Assembly: GCA_964057225.1 (NCBI GenBank)
Contig: OZ059896.1
Span: 19,402,501-19,466,500, forward strand
DNA from: Auanema rhodensis
Lineage: Eukaryota; Nematoda; Chromadorea; Rhabditida; Rhabditidae
Length of the DNA stretch: 64,000 nucleotides
Direction: 5' to 3'
This document shows positions 10,531 through 24,570 of this stretch, piece after piece. A model generated the notes under the pieces. That model saw only the letters and a list, made by a program, of their open reading frames with translations. It was not told the DNA's origin and did no database searches. Each line of letters begins with the position of its first letter. The first letter of the stretch is position 1. The translations under genes were made by a program, and so were the position numbers.

Positions 10531-13500
10531 TAAGTGTGAACTTATATCAGTTGATATATCGGTGCATTTTTAAGCTAGCGCAAATCTGATAACACAGATC
10601 GACGCAGCTTAAAATACCGCATCGAATGCACTATACTACATTGAGAAACGCTTAATACAAAAATTAGTTATGATCGTTTGAAAAATGATGCATTAGTGTA
10701 TGTTGAGTTTCCATGTACATTCAACATTGCTTCCAAAAACATTTTGACAAAAATTTTTTCGAAAAATTTCAAAATAATTTAGCAAAAAGTAGATGTTTTT
10801 AGATTCCTTTTTTCAAGGCAAAGACGATGGACAATGTTATTCAACGAAAAAATTAATTCTTCAGGGTGAAAATCGAGGATATAAGTGTGAACTTATATCA
10901 GTTGATATATCGGTGCATTTTTAAGCTAGCGCAAATCTGATAACACAGATCGACGCAGCTTAAAATACCGCATCGAATGCACTATACTACATTGAGAAAC
11001 GCTTAATACAAAAATTAGTTATGATCGTTTGAAAAATGATGCATTAGTGTATGTTGAGTTTCCATGTACACTCAACATTGCTTCCAAAAACATTTTGACA
11101 AAAATTTTTTCGAAAAATTTCAGAATAATTTAGCAAAAAGTAGATGTTTTTAGATTCCTTTTTTCAAGGCAAAGACGATGGACAATGTTATTCAACGAAA
11201 AAATTAATTCTTCAGGGTGAAAATCGAGGATATAAGTGTGAACTTATATCAGTTGATATCTCGGTGCATTTTTAAGCTAGCGCAAATCTGATAACACAGA
11301 TCGACGCAGCTTAAAAATCCGCATCGAATGCACTATACTACATTGAGAAACGCTTAATACAAAAATTAGTTATGATCGTTTGAAAAATGATGCATTAGTG
11401 TATGTTGAGTTTCCATGTACACTCAACATTGCTTCCAAAAACATTTTGACAAAAATTTTTTCGAAAAATTTCAAAATAATTTAGCAAAAAGTAGATGTTT
11501 TTAGATTCCTTTTTTCAAGGTAAAGACGATGGACAATGTTATTCAACGAAAAAATTAATTCTTCAGGGTGAAAATCGAGGATATAAGTGTGAACTTATAT
11601 CAGTTGATATATCGGTGCATTTTTAAGCTAGCGCAAATCTGATAACACAGATCGACGCAGCTTAAAATACCGCATCGAATGCACTATACTACATTGAGAA
11701 ACGCTTAATACAAAAATTAGTTATGATCGTTTGAAAAATGATGCATTAGTGTATGTTGAGTTTCCATGTACATTCAACATTGCTTCCAAAAACATTTTGA
11801 CAAAAATTTTTTCGAAAAATTTCAAAATAATTTAGCAAAAAGTAGATGTTTTTAGATTCCTTTTTTCAAGGCAAAGACGATGGACAATGTTATTCAACGA
11901 AAAAATTAATTCTTCAGGGTGAAAATCGAGGATATAAGTGTGAACTTATATCAGTTGATATATCGGTGCATTTTTAAGCTAGCGCAAATCTGATAACACA
12001 GATCGACGCAGCTTAAAATACCGCATCGAATGCACTATACTACATTGAGAAACGCTTAATACAAAAATTAGTTATGATCGTTTGAAAAATGATGCATTAG
12101 TGTATGTTGAGTTTCCATGTACATTCAACATTGCTTCCAAAAACATTTTGACAAAAATTTTTTCGAAAAATTTCAGAATAATTTAGCAAAAAGTAGATGT
12201 TTTTAGATTCCTTTTTTCAAGGCAAAGACGATGGACAATGTTATTCAACGAAAAAATTAATTCTTCAGGGTGAAAATCGAGGATATAAGTGTGAACTTAT
12301 ATCAGTTGATATCTCGGTGCATTTTTAAGCTAGCGCAAATCTGATAACACAGATCGACGCAGCTTAAAAATCCGCATCGAATGCACTATACTACATTGAG
12401 AAACGCTTAATACAAAAATTAGTTATGATCGTTTGAAAAATGATGCATTAGTGCATGTTGAGTTTCCATGTACACTCAACATTGCTTCCAAAAACATTTT
12501 GACAAAAATTTTTTCGAAAAATTTCAAAATAATTTAGCAAAAAGTAGATGTTTTTGGATTCCTTTTTTCAAGGCAAAGAAGATGGACAATGTTATTCAAC
12601 GAAAAAATTAATTCTTCAGGGTGAAAATCGAGGATATAAGTGTGAACTTATATCAGTTGATATCTCGGTGCATTTTTAAGCTAGCGCAAATTTGATAACA
12701 CAGATCGACGCAGCTCAAAAATCCGCATCGAATGCACTATACTACATTGAGAAACGCTTAATACAAAAATTAGTTATGATCGTTTGAAAAATGATGCATT
12801 AGTGTATGTTGAGTTTCCATGTACACTCAACATTGCTTCCAAAAACATTTTGACAAAAATTTTTTCGAAAAATTTCAAAATAATTTAGCAAAAAGTAGAT
12901 GTTGTTAGATTCCTTTTTTCAAGGCAAAGACGATGGACAATGTTATTCAACGAAAAAATTAATTCTTCAGGGTGAAAATCGAGGATATAAGTGTGAACTT
13001 ATATCAGTTGATATATCGGTGCATTTTTAAGCTAGCGCAAATCTGATAACACAGATCGACGCAGCTTAAAATACCGCATCGAATGCACTATACTACATTG
13101 AGAAACGCTTAATACAAAAATTAGTTATGATCGTTTGAAAAATGATGCATTAGTGTATGTTGAGTTTCCATGTACATTCAACATTGCTTCCAAAAACATT
13201 TTGACAAAAATTTTTTCGAAAAATTTCAAAATAATTTAGCAAAAAGTAGATGTTTTTAGATTCCTTTTTTCAAGGCAAAGACGATGGACCATGTTATTCA
13301 ACGAAAAAATTAATTCTTCAGGGTGAAAATCGAGGATATAAGTGTGAACTTATATCAGTTGATATATCGGTGCATTTTTAAGCTAGCGCAAATCTGATAA
13401 CACAGATCGACGCAGCTTAAAATACCGCATCGAATGCACTATACTACATTGAGAAACGCTTAATACAAAAATTAGTTATGATCGTTTGAAAAATGATGCA

Positions 13501-16500
13501 TTAGTGTATGTTGAGTTTCCATGTACATTCAACATTGCTTCCAAAAACATTTTGACAAAAATTTTTTCGAAAAATTTCAAAATAATTTAGCAAAAAGTAG
13601 ATGTTTTTAGATTCCTTTTTTCAAGGCAAAGACGATGGACAATGTTATTCAACGAAAAAATTAATTCTTCAGGGTGAAAATCGAGGATATAAGTGTGAAC
13701 TTATATCAGTTGATATATCGGTGCATTTTTAAGCTAGCGCAAATCTGATAACACAGATCGACGCAGCTTAAAATACCGCATCGAATGCACTATACTACAT
13801 TGAGAAACGCTTAATACAAAAATTAGTTATGATCGTTTGAAAAATGATGCATTAGTGTATGTTGAGTTTCCATGTACATTCAACATTGCTTCCAAAAACA
13901 TTTTGACAAAAATTTTTTCGAAAAATTTCAAAATAATTTAGCAAAAAGTAGATGTTTTTGGATTCCTTTTTTCAAGGCAAAGACGATGGACAATGTTATT
14001 CAACGAAAAAATTAATTCTTCAGGGTGAAAATCGAGGATATAAGTGTGAACTTATATCAGTTGATATATCGGTGCATTTTTAAGCTAGCGCAAATCTGAT
14101 AACACAGATCGACGCAGCTTAAAATACCGCATCGAATGCACTATACTACATTGAGAAACGCTTAATACAAAAATTAGTTATGATCGTTTGAAAAATGATG
14201 CATTAGTGTATGTTGAGTTTCCATGTACACTCAACATTGCTTCCAAAAACATTTTGACAAAAATTTTTTCGAAAAATTTCAGAATAATTTAGCAAAAAGT
14301 AGATGTTTTTAGATTCCTTTTTTCAAGGCAAAGACGATGGACAATGTTATTCAACGAAAAAATTAATTCTTCAGGGTGAAAATCGAGGATATAAGTGTGA
14401 ACTTATATCAGTTGATATCTCGGTGCATTTTTAAGCTAGCGCAAATCTGATAACACAGATCGACGCAGCTTAAAAATCCGCATCGAATGCACTATACTAC
14501 ATTGAGAAACGCTTAATACAAAAATTAGTTATGATCGTTTGAAAAATGATGCATTAGTGCATGTTGAGTTTCCATGTACACTCAACATTGCTTCCAAAAA
14601 CATTTTGACAAAAATTTTTTCGAAAAATTTCAAAATAATTTAGCAAAAAGTAGATGTTTTTGGATTCCTTTTTTCAAGGCAAAGAAGATGGACAATGTTA
14701 TTCAACGAAAAAATTAATTCTTCAGGGTGAAAATCGAGGATATAAGTGTGAACTTATATCAGTTGATATCTCGGTGCATTTTTAAGCTAGCGCAAATTTG
14801 ATAACACAGATCGACGCAGCTCAAAAATCCGCATCGAATGCACTATACTACATTGAGAAACGCTTAATACAAAAATTAGTTATGATCGTTTGAAAAATGA
14901 TGCATTAGTGTATGTTGAGTTTCCATGTACACTCAACATTGCTTCCAAAAACATTTTGACAAAAATTTTTTCGAAAAATTTCAAAATAATTTAGCAAAAA
15001 GTAGATGTTGTTAGATTCCTTTTTTCAAGGCAAAGACGATGGACAATGTTATTCAACGAAAAAATTAATTCTTCAGGGTGAAAATCGAGGATATAAGTGT
15101 GAACTTATATCAGTTGATATATCGGTGCATTTTTAAGCTAGCGCAAATCTGATAACACAGATCGACGCAGCTTAAAATACCGCATCGAATGCACTATACT
15201 ACATTGAGAAACGCTTAATACAAAAATTAGTTATGATCGTTTGAAAAATGATGCATTAGTGTATGTTGAGTTTCCATGTACATTCAACATTGCTTCCAAA
15301 AACATTTTGACAAAAATTTTTTCGAAAAATTTCAAAATAATTTAGCAAAAAGTAGATGTTTTTAGATTCCTTTTTTCAAGGCAAAGACGATGGACCATGT
15401 TATTCAACGAAAAAATTAATTCTTCAGGGTGAAAATCGAGGATATAAGTGTGAACTTATATCAGTTGATATATCGGTGCATTTTTAAGCTAGCGCAAATC
15501 TGATAACACAGATCGACGCAGCTTAAAATACCGCATCGAATGCACTATACTACATTGAGAAACGCTTAATACAAAAATTAGTTATGATCGTTTGAAAAAT
15601 GATGCATTAGTGTATGTTGAGTTTCCATGTACATTCAACATTGCTTCCAAAAACATTTTGACAAAAATTTTTTCGAAAAATTTCAAAATAATTTAGCAAA
15701 AAGTAGATGTTTTTAGATTCCTTTTTTCAAGGCAAAGACGATGGACAATGTTATTCAACGAAAAAATTAATTCTTCAGGGTGAAAATCGAGGATATAAGT
15801 GTGAACTTATATCAGTTGATATATCGGTGCATTTTTAAGCTAGCGCAAATCTGATAACACAGATCGACGCAGCTTAAAATACCGCATCGAATGCACTATA
15901 CTACATTGAGAAACGCTTAATACAAAAATTAGTTATGATCGTTTGAAAAATGATGCATTAGTGTATGTTGAGTTTCCATGTACACTCAACATTGCTTCCA
16001 AAAACATTTTGACAAAAATTTTTTCGAAAAATTTCAGAATAATTTAGCAAAAAGTAGATGTTTTTAGATTCCTTTTTTCAAGGCAAAGACGATGGACAAT
16101 GTTATTCAACGAAAAAATTAATTCTTCAGGGTGAAAATCGAGGATATAAGTGTGAACTTATATCAGTTGATATCTCGGTGCATTTTTAAGCTAGCGCAAA
16201 TCTGATAACACAGATCGACGCAGCTTAAAAATCCGCATCGAATGCACTATACTACATTGAGAAACGCTTAATACAAAAATTAGTTATGATCGTTTGAAAA
16301 ATGATGCATTAGTGCATGTTGAGTTTCCATGTACACTCAACATTGCTTCCAAAAACATTTTGACAAAAATTTTTTCGAAAAATTTCAAAATAATTTAGCA
16401 AAAAGTAGATGTTTTTGGATTCCTTTTTTCAAGGCAAAGAAGATGGACAATGTTATTCAACGAAAAAATTAATTCTTCAGGGTGAAAATCGAGGATATAA

Positions 16501-16848
16501 GTGTGAACTTATATCAGTTGATATCTCGGTGCATTTTTAAGCTAGCGCAAATTTGATAACACAGATCGACGCAGCTCAAAAATCCGCATCGAATGCACTA
16601 TACTACATTGAGAAACGCTTAATACAAAAATTAGTTATGATCGTTTGAAAAATGATGCATTAGTGTATGTTGAGTTTCCATGTACACTCAACATTGCTTC
16701 CAAAAACATTTTGACAAAAATTTTTTCGAAAAATTTCAAAATAATTTAGCAAAAAGTAGATGTTGTTAGATTCCTTTTTTCAAGGCAAAGACGATGGACA
16801 ATGTTATTCAACGAAAAAATTAATTCTTCAGGGTGAAAATCGAGGATA
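10531..16848 (+). repeat. Array segment with tetramer/hexamer/pentamer versions of one higher-order repeat
   Basis: After three mixed monomers (10531-11583) a common order appears three times with different lengths. The order is one or more copies of p28 A + TACCG + ACATTC; then a TACCG copy with TTTCAGAAT (p242 A>G); then GTGCATG (p169 T>C) with p271 G and p295 A; then p56 T + p79 C with GTTGTTA. It occupies 11584-12987 (4 monomers), 12988-15093 (6) and 15094-16848 (5). GACCATG (p303 A>C) marks the first monomer of both the 6- and 5-monomer versions. The 6-monomer version has an extra copy at 13690, distinguished by p271 G without p295 A. Gain or loss of single monomers by unequal crossover explains the length differences. 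Confidence 0.85.
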
Positions 16849-19800
16849 TAAATGTGAACTTATATCAGTTGATATCTCGGTGCATTTTTAAGCTAGCGCA
16901 AATCTGATAACACAGATCGACGCAGCTTAAAAATCCGCATCGAATGCACTATACTACATTGAGAAACGCTTAATACAAAAATTAGTTATGATCGTTTGAA
17001 AAATGATGCATTAGTGTATGTTGAGTTTCCATGTACACTCAACATTGCTTCCAAAAACATTTTGACAAAAATTTTTTCGAAAAATTTCAAAATAATTTAG
17101 CAAAAAGTAGATGTTTTTAGATTCCTTTTTTCAAGGCAAAGACGATGGACAAAGTTATTCAACGAAAAAATTAATTCTTCAGGGTGAAAATCGAGGATAT
17201 AAGTGTGAACTTATATCAGTTGATATATCGGTGCATTTTTAAGCTAGCGCAAATCTGATAACACAGATCGACGCAGCTTAAAAATCCGCATCGAATGCAC
17301 TATACTACATTGAGAAACGCTTAATACAAAAATTAGTTATGATCGTTTGAAAAATGATGCATTAGTGTATGTTGAGTTTCCATGTACACTCAACATTGCT
17401 TCCAAAAACATTTTGACAAAAATTTTTTCGAAAAATTTCTAAATAATTTAGCAAAAAGTAGATGTTTTTAAAATCTTTTTTTCAAGGCAAAGAGGATGGA
17501 CAATGTTATTCAACGAAAAAATTAATTCTTCAGGGTGAAAATCGAGGATATAAGTGTGAACTTATATCAGTTGATATCTCGGTGCATTTTTAAGCTAGCG
17601 CAAATTTGATAACACAGATCGACGCAGCTTAAAAATCCGCATCGAATGCACTATACTGCATTGAGAAACGCTTAATACAAAAATTAGTTATGATCGTTTG
17701 AAAAATGATGCATTAGTGTATGTTGAGTTTCCATGTACACTCAACATTGCTTCCAAAAACATTTTGACAAAAATTTTTTCGAAAAATTTCAAAATAATTT
17801 AGCAAAAAGTAGATGTTTTTAGATTCCTTTTTTCAAGGCAAAGACGATGGACAATGTTATTCAACGAAAAAATTAATTCTTCAGGGTGAAAATCGAGGAT
17901 ATAAGTGTGAACTTATATCAGTTGATATCTCGGTGCATTTTTAAGCTAGCGCAAATCTGATAACACAGATCGACGCAGCTTAAAAATCCGCATCGAATGC
18001 ACTATACTACATTGAGAAACGCTTAATACAAAAATTAGTTATGATCGTTTGAAAAATGATGCATTAGTGTATGTTGAGTTTCCATGTACACTCAACATTG
18101 CTTCCAAAAACATTTTGACAAAAATTTTTTCGAAAAATTTCAAAATAATTTAGCAAAAAGTAGATGTTTTTGGATTCCTTTTTTCAAGGCAAAGAAGATG
18201 GACAATGTTATTCAACGAAAAAATTAATTCTTCAGGGTGAAAATCGAGGATATAAGTGTGAACTTATATCAGTTGATATCTCGGTGCATTTTTAAGCTAG
18301 CGCAAATTTGATAACACAGATCGACGCAGCTCAAAAATCCGCATCGAATGCACTATACTACATTGAGAAACGCTTAATACAAAAATTAGTTATGATCGTT
18401 TGAAAAATGATGCATTAGTGTATGTTGAGTTTCCATGTACACTCAACATTGCTTCCAAAAACATTTTGACAAAAATTTTTTCGAAAAATTTCAAAATAAT
18501 TTAGCAAAAAGTAGATGTTTTTAGATTCCTTTTTTCAAGGCAAAGACGATGGACAATGTTATTCAACGAAAAAATTAATTCTTCAGGGTGAAAATCGAGG
18601 ATATAAGTGTGAACTTATATCAGTTGATATCTCGGTGCATTTTTAAGCTAGCGCAAATCTGATAACACAGATCGACGCAGCTTAAAAATCCGCATCGAAT
18701 GCACTATACTACATTGAGAAACGCTTAATACAAAAATTAGTTATGATCGTTTGAAAAATGATGCATTAGTGCATGTTGAGTTTCCATGTACACTCAACAT
18801 TGCTTCCAAAAACATTTTGACAAAAATTTTTTCGAAAAATTTCAAAATAATTTAGCAAAAAGTAGATGTTTTTGGATTCCTTTTTTCAAGGCAAAGAAGA
18901 TGGACAATGTTATTCAACGAAAAAATTAATTCTTCAGGGTGAAAATCGAGGATATAAGTGTGAACTTATATCAGTTGATATCTCGGTGCATTTTTAAGCT
19001 AGCGCAAATTTGATAACACAGATCGACGCAGCTCAAAAATCCGCATCGAATGCACTATACTACATTGAGAAACGCTTAATACAAAAATTAGTTATGATCG
19101 TTTGAAAAATGATGCATTAGTGTATGTTGAGTTTCCATGTACACTCAACATTGCTTCCAAAAACATTTTGACAAAAATTTTTTCGAAAAATTTCAAAATA
19201 ATTTAGCAAAAAGTAGATGTTTTTAGATTCCTTTTTTCAAGGCAAAGACGATGGACAATGTTATTCAACGAAAAAATTAATTCTTCAGGGTGAAAATCGA
19301 GGATATAAGTGTGAACTTATATCAGTTGATATCTCGGTGCATTTTTAAGCTAGCGCAAATCTGATAACACAGATCGACGCAGCTTAAAAATCCGCATCGA
19401 ATGCACTATACTACATTGAGAAACGCTTAATACAAAAATTAGTTATGATCGTTTGAAAAATGATGCATTAGTGCATGTTGAGTTTCCATGTACACTCAAC
19501 ATTGCTTCCAAAAACATTTTGACAAAAATTTTTTCGAAAAATTTCAAAATAATTTAGCAAAAAGTAGATGTTTTTGGATTCCTTTTTTCAAGGCAAAGAA
19601 GATGGACAATGTTATTCAACGAAAAAATTAATTCTTCAGGGTGAAAATCGAGGATATAAGTGTGAACTTATATCAGTTGATATCTCGGTGCATTTTTAAG
19701 CTAGCGCAAATTTGATAACACAGATCGACGCAGCTCAAAAATCCGCATCGAATGCACTATACTACATTGAGAAACGCTTAATACAAAAATTAGTTATGAT

Positions 19801-20007
19801 CGTTTGAAAAATGATGCATTAGTGTATGTTGAGTTTCCATGTACACTCAACATTGCTTCCAAAAACATTTTGACAAAAATTTTTTCGAAAAATTTCAAAA
19901 TAATTTAGCAAAAAGTAGATGTTTTTAGATTCCTTTTTTCAAGGCAAAGACGATGGACAATGTTATTCAACGAAAAAATTAATTCTTCAGGGTGAAAATC
20001 GAGGATA
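16849..20007 (+). repeat. Three-monomer cassette followed by tandem dimers (702 bp)
   Basis: Monomers at 16849 (p305 T>A, ACAAAGTTAT), 17200 (p241 T, TTTTTAAAATC and GAGGATGG) and 17551 (p56 T with ATACTGCATT, p108 A>G) form a cassette that recurs elsewhere. The first of these begins TAAATGTGAAC (p4 G>A). From 17902 a dimer is repeated three times: a copy with p271 G and p295 A, then a copy with p56 T and p79 C. The dimers at 18604-19305 and 19306-20007 look identical to each other. The first dimer (17902-18603) differs only in lacking p169 C. Confidence 0.87.
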
Positions 20008-23000
20008 TAAGTGTGAACTTATATCAGTTGATATCTCGGTGCATTTTTAAGCTAGCGCAAATCTGATAACACAGATCGACGCAGCTTAAAAATCCGCATC
20101 GAATGCACTATACTACATTGAGAAATGCTTAATACAAAAATTAGTTATGATCGTTTGAAAAATGATGCATTAGTGTATGTTGAGTTTCCATGTACACTCA
20201 ACATTGCTTCCAAAAACATTTTGACAAAAATTTTTTCGAAAAATTTCAAAATAATTTAGCAAAAAGTAGATGTTTTTAGATTCCGTTTTTCAAGGCAAAG
20301 ACGATGGACAATGTTATTCAACGAAAAAATTAATTCTTCAGGGTGAAAATCGAGGATATAAGTGTGAACTTATATCAGTTGATATCTCGGTGCATTTTTA
20401 AGCTAGCGCAAATCTGATAACACAGATCGACGCAGCTTAAAAATCCGCATCGAATGCACTATACTACATTGAGAAATGCTTAATACAAAAATTAGTTATG
20501 ATCGTTTGAAAAATGATGCATTAGTGTATGTTGAGTTTCCATGTACACTCAACATTGCTTCCAAAAACATTTTGACAAAAATTTTTTCGAAAAATTTCAA
20601 AATAATTTAGCAAAAAGTAGATGTTTTTAGATTCCTTTTTTCAAGGCAAAGACGATGGACAAAGTTATTCAACGAAAAAATTAATTCTTCAGGGTGAAAA
20701 TCGAGGATATAAGTGTGAACTTATATCAGTTGATATATCGGTGCATTTTTAAGCTAGCGCAAATTTGATAACACAGATCGACGCAGCTTAAAAATCCGCA
20801 TCGAATGCACTATACTACATTGAGAAACGCTTAATACAAAAATTAGTTATGATCGTTTGAAAAATGATGCATTAGTGTATGTTGAGTTTCCATGTACACT
20901 CAACATTGCTTCCAAAAACATTTTGACAAAAATTTTTTCGAAAAATTTCAAAATAATTTAGCAAAAAGTAGATGTTTTTAGATTCCTTTTTTCAAGGTAA
21001 AGACGATGGACAATGTTATTCAACGAAAAAATTAATTCTTCAGGGTGAAAATCGAGGATATAAGTGTGAACTTATATCAGTTGATATATCGGTGCATTTT
21101 TAAGCTAGCGCAAATCTGATAACACAGATCGACGCAGCTTAAAATACCGCATCGAATGCACTATACTACATTGAGAAACGCTTAATACAAAAATTAGTTA
21201 TGATCGTTTGAAAAATGATGCATTAGTGTATGTTGAGTTTCCATGTACATTCAACATTGCTTCCAAAAACATTTTGACAAAAATTTTTTCGAAAAATTTC
21301 AAAATAATTTAGCAAAAAGTAGATGTTTTTAGATTCCTTTTTTCAAGGCAAAGACGATGGACAATGTTATTCAACGAAAAAATTAATTCTTCAGGGTGAA
21401 AATCGAGGATATAAGTGTGAACTTATATCAGTTGATATATCGGTGCATTTTTAAGCTAGCGCAAATCTGATAACACAGATCGACGCAGCTTAAAATACCG
21501 CATCGAATGCACTATACTACATTGAGAAACGCTTAATACAAAAATTAGTTATGATCGTTTGAAAAATGATGCATTAGTGTATGTTGAGTTTCCATGTACA
21601 CTCAACATTGCTTCCAAAAACATTTTGACAAAAATTTTTTCGAAAAATTTCAGAATAATTTAGCAAAAAGTAGATGTTTTTAGATTCCTTTTTTCAAGGC
21701 AAAGACGATGGACAATGTTATTCAACGAAAAAATTAATTCTTCAGGGTGAAAATCGAGGATATAAGTGTGAACTTATATCAGTTGATATCTCGGTGCATT
21801 TTTAAGCTAGCGCAAATCTGATAACACAGATCGACGCAGCTTAAAAATCCGCATCGAATGCACTATACTACATTGAGAAACGCTTAATACAAAAATTAGT
21901 TATGATCGTTTGAAAAATGATGCATTAGTGCATGTTGAGTTTCCATGTACACTCAACATTGCTTCCAAAAACATTTTGACAAAAATTTTTTCGAAAAATT
22001 TCAAAATAATTTAGCAAAAAGTAGATGTTTTTGGATTCCTTTTTTCAAGGCAAAGAAGATGGACAATGTTATTCAACGAAAAAATTAATTCTTCAGGGTG
22101 AAAATCGAGGATATAAGTGTGAACTTATATCAGTTGATATCTCGGTGCATTTTTAAGCTAGCGCAAATTTGATAACACAGATCGACGCAGCTCAAAAATC
22201 CGCATCGAATGCACTATACTACATTGAGAAACGCTTAATACAAAAATTAGTCATGATCGTTTGAAAAATGATGCATTAGTGTATGTTGAGTTTCCATGTA
22301 CACTCAACATTGCTTCCAAAAACATTTTGACAAAAATTTTTTCGAAAAATTTCAAAATAATTTAGCAAAAAGTAGATGTTTTTAGATTCCTTTTTTCAAG
22401 GCAAAGACGATGGACAATGTTATTCAACGAAAAAATTAATTCTTCAGGGTGAAAATCGAGGATATAAGTGTGAACTTATATCAGTTGATATCTCGGTGCA
22501 TTTTTAAGCTAGCGCAAATCTGATAACACAGATCGACGCAGCTTAAAAATCCGCATCGAATGCACTATACTACATTGAGAAATGCTTAATACAAAAATTA
22601 GTTATGATCGTTTGAAAAATGATGCATTAGTGTATGTTGAGTTTCCATGTACACTCAACATTGCTTCCAAAAACATTTTGACAAAAATTTTTTCGAAAAA
22701 TTTCAAACCAATTTAGCAAAAAGTAGATGTTTTTAGATTCCTTTTTTCAAGGCAAAGACGATGGACAATGTTATTCAACGAAAAAATTAATTCTTCAGGG
22801 TGAAAATCGAGGATATAAGTGTGAACTTATATCAGTTGATATCTCGGTGCATTTTTAAGCTAGCGCAAATCTGATAACACAGATCGACGCAGCTTAAAAA
22901 TCCGCATCGAATGCACTATACTACATTGAGAAATGCTTAATACAAAAATTAGTTATGATCGTTTGAAAAATGATGCATTAGTGTATGTTGAGTTTCCATG

Positions 23001-24570
23001 TACACTCAACATTGCTTCCAAAAACATTTTGACAAAAATTTTTTCGAAAAATTTCAAAATAATTTAGCAAAAAGTAGATGTTTTTAGATTCCTTTTTTCA
23101 AGGCAAAGACGATGGACAAAGTTATTCAACGAAAAAATTAATTCTTCAGGGTGAAAATCGAGGATATAAGTGTGAACTTATATCAGTTGATATATCGGTG
23201 CATTTTTAAGCTAGCGCAAATTTGATAACACAGATCGACGCAGCTTAAAAATCCGCATCGAATGCACTATACTACATTGAGAAACGCTTAATACAAAAAT
23301 TAGTTATGATCGTTTGAAAAATGATGCATTAGTGTATGTTGAGTTTCCATGTACACTCAACATTGCTTCCAAAAACATTTTGACAAAAATTTTTTCGAAA
23401 AATTTCAGAATAATTTAGCAAAAAGTAGATGTTTTTAGATTCCTTTTTTCAAGGTAAAGACGATGGACAATGTTATTCAACGAAAAAATTAATTCTTCAG
23501 GGTGAAAATCGAGGATATAAGTGTGAACTTATATCAGTTGATATATCGGTGCATTTTTAAGCTAGCGCAAATCTGATAACACAGATCGACGCAGCTTAAA
23601 ATACCGCATCGAATGCACTATACTACATTGAGAAACGCTTAATACAAAAATTAGTTATGATCGTTTGAAAAATGATGCATTAGTGTATGTTGAGTTTCCA
23701 TGTACATTCAACATTGCTTCCAAAAACATTTTGACAAAAATTTTTTCGAAAAATTTCAAAATAATTTAGCAAAAAGTAGATGTTTTTAGATTCCTTTTTT
23801 CAAGGCAAAGACGATGGACAATGTTATTCAACGAAAAAATTAATTCTTCAGGGTGAAAATCGAGGATATAAGTGTGAACTTATATCAGTTGATATATCGG
23901 TGCATTTTTAAGCTAGCGCAAATCTGATAACACAGATCGACGCAGCTTAAAATACCGCATCGAATGCACTATACTACATTGAGAAACGCTTAATACAAAA
24001 ATTAGTTATGATCGTTTGAAAAATGATGCATTAGTGTATGTTGAGTTTCCATGTACATTCAACATTGCTTCCAAAAACATTTTGACAAAAATTTTTTCGA
24101 AAAATTTCAAAATAATTTAGCAAAAAGTAGATGTTTTTAGATTCCTTTTTTCAAGGCAAAGACGATGGACAATGTTATTCAACGAAAAAATTAATTCTTC
24201 AGGGTGAAAATCGAGGATATAAGTGTGAACTTATATCAGTTGATATATCGGTGCATTTTTAAGCTAGCGCAAATCTGATAACACAGATCGACGCAGCTTA
24301 AAATACCGCATCGAATGCACTATACTACATTGAGAAACGCTTAATACAAAAATTAGTTATGATCGTTTGAAAAATGATGCATTAGTGTATGTTGAGTTTC
24401 CATGTACACTCAACATTGCTTCCAAAAACATTTTGACAAAAATTTTTTCGAAAAATTTCAGAATAATTTAGCAAAAAGTAGATGTTTTTAGATTCCTTTT
24501 TTCAAGGCAAAGACGATGGACAATGTTATTCAACGAAAAAATTAATTCTTCAGGGTGAAAATCGAGGATA
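20008..24570 (+). repeat. Heptamer-like higher-order repeat, two versions (2457 bp spacing)
   Basis: The order at 20008 is: GAAATGC (p119 C>T); GAAATGC with ACAAAG; p28 A + p56 T with AAGGTAAAG (p289 C>T); TACCG + ACATTC; TACCG with CAGAAT; GTGCATG with p271 G and p295 A; p56 T + p79 C. From 22465 the order repeats with the same rare markers in the same slots: p119 T at 22465 and 22816, p289 T at 23167. One extra TACCG + ACATTC copy is inserted (23869), and the sixth and seventh monomer types do not follow. Private changes such as ATTCCGTTTTTC (monomer at 20008) and TTTCAAACCAATTT (monomer at 22465) arose after the duplication. Confidence 0.85.
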